A stretch of 64,000 nucleotides of DNA from assembly GCA_036365145.1 (NCBI GenBank), contig JAEOAD010000015.1:15059501-15123500 (forward strand), written 5' to 3'. Within the stretch, counting starts at the first letter, position 1; every line of letters begins with the position of its first letter. The notes beneath the pieces are model-generated. The model was not told the DNA's origin. It made no database searches and worked only from the letters and a program-made list of their open reading frames with translations. The stretch is from Orientallactaga sibirica (Eukaryota > Chordata > Mammalia > Rodentia > Dipodidae). Below are positions 55,645 through 64,000 of this stretch, piece after piece. Position numbers and translations under genes: made by a program.

Positions 55645-57040
55645 GCAGGAGACAAATATGTTATATAAATAATTATTTTAAAAAATGAAATGAAACCAAG
55701 ACAGAAGTAAAATGAACATACTGAAATGAATATAAACAAGCAAAGAGCAGGGGAGTGGCTATGGCATACCACCCTTGCAGGGCACAGATGCTTGAACACA
55801 CCCGTACTTTTACTTTAGACCATTTTCTTCCAAGGCACGGTTTGCTGGCTCTGTTCTGCACTTGGGAAAGTCAAACTCCAGAAGGGTTACATGAAAATTG
55901 CAAAGAATCAGAAGCAGACCAGGAACTGGAACTCGGGTCTGTGAGGTGGGAAGCTGTAGAGAGATATAGACAGAAAATGGTGCTGGAGCTGAGGAAGCAA
56001 AAAGATACATGCTGCTTGAAGAAGAAGTGGACTTGGGATTTTGTAAGCAAAGGACTCATTAGCACATCACACCCTTGGGAAGCATTAGAGAGGCTCAGTG
56101 TTTTGGAGACAGGCTGAGTGGGGGGACGTGTAGAGGCACAGGGAAGGAGTCTAGGTGAGACACACACATTGTGAAAGGCCTCCAATGCTGCTCGGAGGAG
56201 CCTAGACTCCATTCCATGAGGACATAAGACTCATTGGCATGGGATCCCAGAGCCCATGTTTAAGTAGGTGCTCACTGCAAATGTCTAGGGATCTGTGGGA
56301 AGTAGAAGGTGTGGATTCAGAGGGATCTTTGTATCTGAGAAATGGAGGATCCTTCTGGCATGAACAGCAATTTAAGTACAGCTAGACCTTCAGCCATGAC
56401 CATATAGAACAAGGAGTATCCTTTGATGCCTCAACAATGTCTGAGGCTGGAGATGAAGCCCGAGCTGGGCTAGATAGGAGCAGCACACAGCTAAGATAGC
56501 AAAACACTAGGGGTTAAAAGAAAATTATTGTGTGCTTCACACAGTGCTGGTCTTTAACATAGCAATGGCCCAAGTTCCTGGGATAAACCCAGTCTTTGGG
56601 GTTGCTGTTATGAGAGCTGGTCAGCCACTTGTCATACCTGCTGCACCAGTGAGGCCACCCTGTGGTTTCACAACTGTCATGTCTCAGGTAGACAGAATGT
56701 CATCATATATTCATAGGTGGGCCAGCAGAAAGGCAGGGAAAGACCATGGTATGTGAGTGAGAAGGCCTGCACAGAATACACATACAGAGTCCAGTAATCT
56801 GGAGACAATCACCATGAGACTACAGGCCACACACATCATGGAGGGCTGTAAATGCTACTGAGCAAGCTGGACTTTCTTCTGTGTGCATGGGGAAGCTCTT
56901 GTAAAAGACCACAGATGGATGGGATGTCCATGACAAATACTGACAGCTGGGGGGAGAGGTAGGACTCAGGGGATGTCCAAGGCATCTACATTTGATCTTG
57001 AGGAAGCCATATGGAAAGGCTATAGCTCCAAGGAACCCAG
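55645..57040. other. Repeat-poor stretch
   Basis: No repeat recognised. The 120-codon plus-strand frame at 55755-56117 overlaps a 113-codon minus-strand frame. Neither has a recognisable domain or clear splice context. Confidence 0.4.
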
Positions 57041-57045
57041 GGCTT

Positions 57046-57380
57046 CTCAAGTGTGGTCCACAGATCCCTGACAGTACCCAGGGGTCTCACCAACTCCTAC
57101 AGGTGGTGGAACGGTTCCAAGTGACAATGAGATGAGACCCCCATGTTCAAACACATTACGCACATTTGAGATGAAAGTCTACATGTGATTTTTCAAAGAA
57201 ATTTTTCCTCTGATCATTATAGGCTTAATGATTATGTTGTCAGTTCATCTAAGATATTCTGTCAATAGGATATTTTAGCAAGTTTTTCTTCATCTCATTG
57301 CAAACTATTATATATTTTGTGAGATCTAGATGTGTTCTTATTGTGGAGTGTCAATTAATGGTCCTAAAATGATCGATTAT
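57046..57380. mobile_element. Possible old hAT-type DNA transposon remnant
   Basis: 'GGGCTTCTCAAGTGTGGTCC' and 'ACAGATCCCTGACAGTACCC' resemble the terminal 'CTCAAAGTGTGGTCCCC...' words of several mammalian hAT nonautonomous elements. No matching inverted end was found. Confidence 0.3.
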
Positions 57381-57489
57381 GGCTCAAGGATAGCACATGG
57401 AAGTATGAAAGTTTTCATGATAACAGTGAATATTATGACTCACAGTAAGGTCAGTGTGTTATTGAGAAATACATTTACTTGATTTTCAT

Positions 57490-57800
57490 TTCCATTTTTA
57501 TGGGAGGGTAAGATGTGAGTGTCACAGTATGCATGTAGAGAACAGAGGAAAACCCTGCAGTATTGGTCCTAGCCATCCCCCTGCTTTGAGACAAGGTCTC
57601 TCCTGTTGTTTGCTGCTACAAATGCCAGATTCGTTGGCCCATAAGCTTCAGGATTCTCCTGAGTACACTCTCCATTGCCATGGGTGCATTGGGATTATAA
57701 ACATATATGCTATTTGCATCCAGCTTCATCTGGTTCTTGGAGATTTGAGCTTTGGCCATCAAGCTTGCACAGCAAGAACTTTGAACTCCAGCCCTTCCTC
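57490..57800 (-). mobile_element. B3 SINE, old
   Basis: 'GCATGTAGAGAACAGAGGAA', 'TTTGAGACAAGGTCTCTCCT', 'TTGGGATTATAAACATATAT' and 'GCTTGCACAGCAAGAACTTT' follow antisense B3. Confidence 0.65.
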
Positions 57801-58533
57801 TCCATTTTCTGACATGCAGCTTCTAAAATGTTTAAAATCTCCAAAATGAAGACTGTCTTTTGTATGCTAATGAGCTGACTAATAACTGGCACCCTTAGGT
57901 AGCTTCAAGATGGAGACTGATACCTGGAAAGACCAAGGAAGGATTGCAGGTTTGGTACCTTAGGGGAGTCTGAACCTCTGGGAGGATCTAAAAGTTGCAC
58001 TGATCTCCCATGGCAAATGATATGCTCAATCATCCTTATATTATAGAATCCTTTACCAAAAATATGACCCAGAGGGCTTCTGGATTGACCTCTCCCAACT
58101 CCACAAAGATGTACACTTTCTAGTCCTCACTCGGTGTCACCTCTTCATCTGACTACTCACAGCTTGATCTCATACTGTATCTTCTGTTAATAGACCAGGA
58201 AACAGTAAATACAGTGCTTCCCTGAGCTATGAGCACTGTACTAAATTAATGGAACCTGGGGAAGAGATTGTATGAACCTCAATAAGAAGCTGGTTGGCCA
58301 GAAGTTGCTAAAGCCCAGATGGGAAAACTGATATGAGTAGTGTAGGCAGTCTACAGAAGTGAGCCCCCAAACTGGAGGTCTCAGGTTAAACCCAGAGAGA
58401 TGGTGTCAGATTTGTATTGAACTACAGGACACACCATTGGTGATTATTGGAGAATCTGCTGAAGAGCAGGATTCCTTGCTTGGTATGTTGGGAGAAAAGC
58501 CTTCACATTGGTTATGGAAGCAATCTGTATTTT
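57801..58533. other. Unassigned DNA
   Basis: No gene or repeat recognised. Confidence 0.42.
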
Positions 58534-58538
58534 GAGAG

Positions 58539-58851
58539 TGTGGTGTTTCAAATGTACGACCCCATAGACTCAGGTGGTTTTGATTAAGATTGAGTTTACC
58601 ACTTGAGTCTCCAGAGGGTGGAGTCCTGTTGGGGAAGAACTATGTTACTGGGGTGGATCCAGCAGCCCTAAGGTATGTTCAGAACAGTTTGAGCTCTGGC
58701 TGTTTGTGTTTATTGGCTGTTTGGCTGCTATGAACCCATGAAAGTGAGCCTGCTTTTTCTGCCATTATTCTGTAAACTGAAATAAACCCTTTCCTTCCAT
58801 AAGCTGCTTCTGGTTGGATGTTTGTCCAGAAGCATGAAGGTAACTGCAACA
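58539..58851 (+). mobile_element. Solo LTR with exact 5-bp target duplication
   Basis: TG...CA ends ('TGTGGTGTTTCAAATGTACG' to 'AACTGCAACA'), 'AACTGAAATAAACCCTTTCC' polyadenylation region and GAGAG at 58534-58538 and 58852-58856. MaLR-type by layout. Confidence 0.86.
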
Positions 58852-58924
58852 GAGAGTATGCTAGGAGCCACGGAGACTTTATTTACCCTCTGCCACTAGT
58901 CTTAAGAGAACAGGTGAGCAGGTG

Positions 58925-59015
58925 TGGGGGCTCCTTTATAACCCTGGATATCAGAAGACAGATACCAGCCTGAGCAATATGGCAAGACTCTTTTTCAAAA
59001 ACAAAACAAACAAAG
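58925..59015 (+). mobile_element. B1-like remnant
   Basis: 'ATACCAGCCTGAGCAATATG' and 'GGCAAGACTCTTTTTCAAAA' with an AAAC tail. It could be a very old B1/7SL-derived copy. Confidence 0.4.
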
Positions 59016-59940
59016 GAAAACAAGTGAACACAACTTGTAGGATAACCCGCCGATTGTGGAACATGATTAGTCCCATTGATGAGAGTTTTGCTCAAGTGAA
59101 CAAAGAGGAAAGATACAGCTAGAAAGCATAATAATTTATACTCAAAAATTGGATGTTTGAGATGGAGAACCCATTTATCATTAGTTCCTAGTACAATATA
59201 ACAGAACCTTGTCATAGCATAACATAAGGGCACATTTTGAGCAAAGGCTATTGACATTTCTACTAAGCCAATCAGAATATTTCAGGGCAAATTGGATAAA
59301 ATGTCTCTCTATGGAAAATTAATGAATTGTATCACTAAGCATATAAAAGAAAGGCAAATCTAAGGAGCATTATTTAAAGTTAAATTTTCATAGCTCAAAA
59401 GCAGGTACAATGATACTGTTGCCAAGGAGCTTGTAAGCCACCCACAAAGTTAATGACACATATTGTGCTCAGAGAGAGGAGGAGAAAGCAGCAAGCCGCC
59501 TGTAGGGGCAAAGGCTGATGGGTGATAAGTAATAGCAGTAGCAGGCAAGGAGAAAGAAGAATTATTATCACCCTGATTAGAAGACATACATACAGCACAG
59601 CCACACGGGGGAAACACTGTATGTGTGTTTGTCATTGAAAGTCATGCTATAGGCCTCAAATGTTTCCAATTGGAAATGGTTTTTTTGTGGGCCATAGGAC
59701 AAGTATCAAGTGAACAGAAGACTTATCCTGTGTGTCACAGAAAGGGCATGGTCACATGGAAATAAAAGATTACCCCTGAGAGTCAACTTAGCCATGCCTT
59801 ATCCACAGCTGGACATCTATTAACTGTCTTCTGACCTTGATGCAGGATTTAAAGAAATCTTGAAAGACTGTGACCATTTTGCTTGTCCATACTTTATCAA
59901 GTGGATGTATAGGGAAGAAATATGCATTCAAGGTTTTTAA
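59016..59940. other. Unassigned DNA
   Basis: No gene or repeat recognised. Confidence 0.42.
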
Positions 59941-59941
59941 A

Positions 59942-60162
59942 AATGTTTTATTTTATTTAATTATTTGAAAGAGGCAGAGGGAAGGAGAGAGGTAGGGGAG
60001 AGAGAGAATGGGTGTGCCGGGGCATCCAGCCACTGCAAATGAACTCCAGACACATGAGCCACCTTGTACATCTGGCTTACATGGGTCCTGGGGAATCTAA
60101 GCTGGGTCTTTTGGCTTTGCAGGCAAGTGCCTTAACTGCTAAGCAATCCCTCCAGCCCTGCC
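59942..60162 (-). mobile_element. DIP-type SINE
   Basis: Antisense copy with a GA run, 'GCATCCAGCCACTGCAAATG', 'CACCTTGTACATCTGGCTTA' and 'CTAAGCAATCCCTCCAGCCC'. Flanks CATTCAAGGTTTT and CCTTCAAGTTTT are a likely target duplication. Confidence 0.93.
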
Positions 60163-60164
60163 TT

Positions 60165-61735
60165 CAAGTTTTGAAACAAATGATCCCATTAAAATGTTTC
60201 TTTGAGACACGTAATACAAGTAAAGATCGTTTCCATTATTTCAGGTAGTGCCCTCAGATGGGTTATGTTCAGTAATTTCTTGAAATCTTAAACCTATCAT
60301 TGCAGGGCAGAAAACTGTGTGTGTGCTTTCACTGAGAGAATAAGATACCAAAATTTCTTAATAAGGTTGAATTTTGGTAAATCAACTTTTGATGGTTTTT
60401 ATGCTTGTCTTATCTGAAAAGAAAGCAATTCTGTGATATTAGAAAACAACATCTTAATGTGATAACAATGGAATAAATGCCTTTCCAAGCTCAATACTAT
60501 CAAAGAGCTTTTGAGAAATCCCTCTGCAAGTTGCAACACTGAGCCTACTAGAAACATCCATCTACCAGGTATGAAAGGGAGCCAGGCACAAAATTACTGT
60601 TTATCATTGTTTCTTGTTCTACTCTGAGACCAGTTGCCAGGGAAACACCTGTTACAGAAAGCTGCCCTGTCCCCTTTCTGTTCATCAGCATTTGTGCACA
60701 AATAGTCACTCAGAAAAGCATTATTAAATTCACAAGTGAGTGGACCATCAAGAGCCCAGCTCAAATGTTCTGTGATAATATGGTCAAGAATAAAAATTGT
60801 TTTCACATTCCAAAAATCTTTAGTCTTGGGGCCCTATTTAGAATCTCTCTGTTTCCTTCCCTTTGAGTGCCTGGACTCATTCCAAAGTCAAGTTTTCCAG
60901 TATCTTTCAGGCATCCAAGTGAGGCAAACCAAGGACTTTGACCCTAGGTACCCTGCTGGGTGTGACATCTGAGGACCGCTATCTCGCTATCTCTCAGAAG
61001 TGGCAACTACTCCTTCTCACAGAATAGGTCTATGAATATTCATTCGACTATTCTAATATTGCCAGTGAAGGAGATGGGCTCTTTGGGTCTGTATCTCTAC
61101 CTCTGGTTTCTTAAGACTTTGGAGGAAGGAAGGGAAGAAGTTATTTTTGATAAACAGGTGCTAGTTTCTAGTTCTAACCAAACTCTTATCAAAATATTGC
61201 TTTGTGACTGTTGAGAATTCTGTTGCAAATATCTCTCTCCTGTTACCTTCCAGAATCCTTGATGCTACACATTTTGGATAACAAAATTGTACTTTTTCCA
61301 AGTTTAAGTAGAGCTCTTTGGATAGATTATAACAGGGGCTCCAAAATAAGGTCTGCAAGATCCTTTAAGTCAGAGCAGAAGGCAGCAAGCCCAGACTACC
61401 TGGATTACTTGCAGAGACCATGAGTGCTTATGTCAGAAGCCATTCCAAGGACCAGAGCTAGAAAATATGGGGCTTCATCGTTCTTTGAGAAGTAAAGGGT
61501 TTGGGAGTGAAGTTTGCCCATCAGCTAAAAAAAGTAAGAGGAGACATTCCAGGAGTATTCTCTTAGGAAATGTGCTACTCTCGGAGGAAAAAGAACAACT
61601 GAGTTTTTTCAAGGAATCTCTCATTTTTTTCATCTGGAATTCTAATGAGGATGAGTCCTAGCCCACACTACATACTTTTATGGCCAATAAGATCTTTCTG
61701 AGGCTCAAACTGATCCTTTCAACTCTTATTTAAAA
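60165..61735. other. 1.6-kb stretch with nothing recognised
   Basis: No repeat or exon. Open frames of 60-78 codons on both strands have no known domain. Confidence 0.42.
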
Positions 61736-61849
61736 TGTGGGAGTTTGTCATTTTTGTTCCTGTGGACAATGCTCAGATCCCTCATCATATCACAGAATCT
61801 CCTCCATGGCCCGGCAGTGGTATTTTCCTAATTCGGAACTTTACACACC

Positions 61850-62060
61850 TCTGTGGGCTTGCATACGCTGCAATCCTTGATTCTTGCCATCGATCATCCT
61901 GCTGAGTCTTAGTCATCCTTCTCAACTGAACTCAGTGTCCTCCCCTCCAAGGCATCTTTTCTGAATCTTCCCCAGTGGCTCCAGCAGGTTCCATGCTCAC
62001 ATTGACAGCAAGATCCATATTTTCCCATACAAAATCTCTACAACTTCCTGGTCTATAAAT
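61850..62060 (+). mobile_element. Possible L2 fragment
   Basis: 'CCTCCCCTCCAAGGCATCTT' followed by 'TTCTGAATCTTCCCCAGTGG' recalls the L2 'CTTCAAGGC...CCTTCCCTGA' region. Weak. Confidence 0.35.
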
Positions 62061-62076
62061 ATCACTATTTTTCCCA

Positions 62077-62158
62077 GGGCTGCAGGAGTTGTGCACTAGC
62101 CTAGCATGTGCAAAGCCCTGGGTTTGATCCCCAGTACTGCCAAAAAAAATTATTTTCC
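62077..62158 (+). mobile_element. ID-type SINE
   Basis: 'TGCACTAGCCTAGCATGTGC', 'CCCTGGGTTTGATCCCCAGT' (good B box) and an A-rich tail. The A box is lost. Confidence 0.72.
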
Positions 62159-62344
62159 TCATAGCGTAGTAAAAAGACTCTGGGATTCTTACCATTTACA
62201 TGATGAAAGGTAGGCATTTTACCACTTATTGATTAAAAGGTATTTGAGTTGACTGCTTTGTTCATGAGCCCGGTGACATGCCCTCTTGCCATGACTCAGA
62301 TTAGGTCCTATGTTCAGTCGCTTTTACCCTGTAACAAACTATTA

Positions 62345-62549
62345 CAGGGCTGGAAAAATTGCTTATTGGATAAGGCACTTGTCTGAAAACCCATAGGACC
62401 CAGATTCGATTCCCCAGGACCCACATAAGCCAGATGGACAAGGTGGCACATATGTCTGCAGTTCATTTGCAGTGGCTGGAAGCCCTGGCCCACCCATTCT
62501 CTCACTCTATCTACCACTCTCTCTTAAATAAATAAATATTTTTTAAAGA
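62345..62549 (+). mobile_element. DIP-type SINE, short variant
   Basis: 'GGGCTGGAAAAATTGCTTAT', 'ATAAGCCAGATGGACAAGG', CT tract, (AAAT)n tail. AAACTATTA at both ends is the likely target duplication. Confidence 0.93.
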
Positions 62550-62559
62550 AACTATTAGA

Positions 62560-62960
62560 TATTTATCGGCTTCAAATGACACATGTTCGCGAACATATAG
62601 TTCTGGAGTTCAGACATTTGAAATGAGTCTCACTGGACTAAAATTAAAGCGTTTGGGGTGTCTATATGCTTTCTGGAGGTTCTGGGTCCTCTATTTCCTT
62701 CTAGAAGTTTTCTGCATTCTTTGGCTTATGGTCAAATCCCTCTGACTTACCTCATCACCACATAGTTTCTGCGTTTGGCTCACCAGCCTCCTTCTTTCCC
62801 TTATGAGGACCCTTGTGATTACAGTGAACAAACAGACTCAGGTAACCCAGGATAATCCCTCAAATCCTTAATTTCATTCCATCTATAACGACATTTTTTT
62901 TAACCACCTAGGGTAACATATTTAGACTCCTTGTACTGTGTGTGTGGTCATGTGGGATAC
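62560..62960 (-). mobile_element. MLT1-like LTR
   Basis: 'AGTTCTGGAGTTCAGACATT', 'CTTCTAGAAGTTTTCTGCAT', 'TTCTTTGGCTTATGGTCAAA' and 'ATGAGGACCCTTGTGATTAC' follow antisense MLT1. Heavily diverged. Confidence 0.6.
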
Positions 62961-62964
62961 CCTA

Positions 62965-63865
62965 TCTCATGTCCCAGTAAGTTACAAGAAAGGTACATAT
63001 TGTGGACTCTTGAGTTGTCTTGTGGTCATTGAAACTGCAAATGACAGAAGCAAGAGTCTGGGCAGAATGTCCTGGTACTTGTTTACCTCTCTCCGTTATG
63101 ACGTCCTGGAGGGCAAGCCCTGTGACTTCCCCACGTTTGCATTCTTGACACATGACTGTATCATATGAACAGCATTGAGCTGAAATACTCCCTTCACTGG
63201 GGTCACAAGCCCTCCCGGGTCATTGGGGAAAACCCTCTAGGATTTGATTGAGGAATGACCGCTCTGAGCTCTTTGTTTCAAACACATAACACAATCAGAC
63301 ATGTTTTCTTCTCCACCAGGCTGTTCAACACTCTCTCCCCTCTTCTAATCATGTTGGAATCTCTCTACAAGTTGCTACCTGGTAACTTGTTCCAACCCTT
63401 CAGCTTCCAGTCCTGGTCCAAGTAAGAAATACACCTGGCAATTACAAAACTGTAGCCCCAGCCCAGAAAACAGAGCCACTTCTGAAATTGCAGCCTCCTG
63501 GAGCCATTTGGGGCTCACAACAAAGGCTAGGGCAGAACTTACCCACTGGTCTCCCCTCAGCCTCCGCCTCAGCTCTCTGCTGGCAGGAACCCCTCCGGGC
63601 CAGGCTATCTGAGCCCTGTCTAGAGGAGAGCCTGGCTTTCAACAGGTGTTCAGTGGGAGTGTGTTCCTGCTCTTGGACTCTCAGGTGGTCCTGTCCACTT
63701 CTGTGAAGGATGCTGTGAAGGATGGTATGGAGACAATGGTCCCACATGCCTTGGCTTCAGGTGTGTCCACACTGCAGCTGAGCCTGAAAGAGCACTGCAT
63801 GGGGCTAAGCCTGCTTGTCCCATTCTCCAAAGCCCTGAATTGATCAATGTGAAAAGCTAGTGTGC
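62965..63865. other. Mostly unassigned DNA
   Basis: 63085-63170 has a weak L2-like patch ('GTCCTGGAGGGCAAGCCCTG'). Open frames of 65-101 codons at 63442-63847 overlap on both strands without a known domain. Confidence 0.4.
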
Positions 63866-63866
63866 T

Positions 63867-64000
63867 GTATTGCTGATTGCTGTGAGGAAATACCTGACAG
63901 AAGCAATTTAAGGGAGGTAGGATTTATTATGACTCATGGTTTCAGGACATTTCAGCCCCTCACAGCTTGGAAGGCATCATGTCATTCATGGAGGCAGGAA
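63867..64000 (-). mobile_element. MaLR-type LTR, cut by the window end
   Basis: 'TGTATTGCTGATTGCTGTGA', 'GGATTTATTATGACTCATGG' and 'AAGGCATCATGTCATTCATG' are the antisense 3' part of the same LTR type as 48780-49140. It continues beyond the window. Confidence 0.7.

Overview
The window is nuclear DNA from a rodent. The most likely source is a dipodoid (jerboa, jumping mouse or birch mouse), and it is either intergenic or deep intronic. The evidence is the repeat content. There are about 17 copies of a B2-superfamily, tRNA-derived SINE of the jerboa DIP type: a head like 'GGCTGGAGAGATGGCTTAG', a 'GTAAGCCAGATGCACAAGG' core, a CT-rich stretch and an (AAATA)n tail. With them occur a B1 variant ('CCTGAGACTACATAGTGAA'), B3 and ID SINEs, rodent Lx-type L1 3' ends, and ORR1 and other MaLR LTRs. 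The organism assignment is inferred from these families; no species-diagnostic gene is present.

I found no protein-coding gene that I can defend. Open frames are short (183 codons at most), and most of the longer ones run through identifiable transposons or antisense repeat DNA. I found no rRNA, functional tRNA, CRISPR array or bacterial-style operon.

Layout. 0-9 kb: ID, DIP, MIR and B1 copies, an L1 3' end inserted in a MaLR LTR, and AT-rich unassigned DNA. 8.8-11.7 kb: two antisense L1 fragments, the first interrupted by a 484-bp insert with a 12-bp target duplication. 12-22 kb: SINEs, a MaLR-type solo LTR, and long repeat-poor stretches (13.7-15.0, 15.7-18.1 and 18.7-21.1 kb). 23.2-24.2 kb: a 124-bp inverted repeat, 121/124 identical, around a 680-bp spacer. 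24-33 kb: mostly repeat-poor, holding a truncated L1 with a 17-bp target duplication and a near-perfect RFX X-box next to a homeodomain-type site and a palindrome (30.78 kb). 35.8-39.7 kb: a nest in which an MLT1 LTR was invaded by an ORR1 solo LTR and by a full-length antisense MaLR provirus. 40-47 kb: an ERVL-like LTR carrying an L1 tail, a solo LTR with an exact 5-bp target duplication, and a three-level LTR nest. 48.4-50.9 kb: a second full-length antisense MaLR provirus, followed by a perfect 52-bp tandem duplication. 51-64 kb: further LTRs, DIP copies (two inserted serially at one target), old L1/L2/MLT1 pieces and repeat-poor DNA.

Nothing here works together as a gene system. What the window records is a layered history of retrotransposition, much of which can be ordered from the target-site duplications. 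Family names come from recognition by eye, not from a database search, and boundaries without a target-site duplication are accurate to about 5-20 bp.
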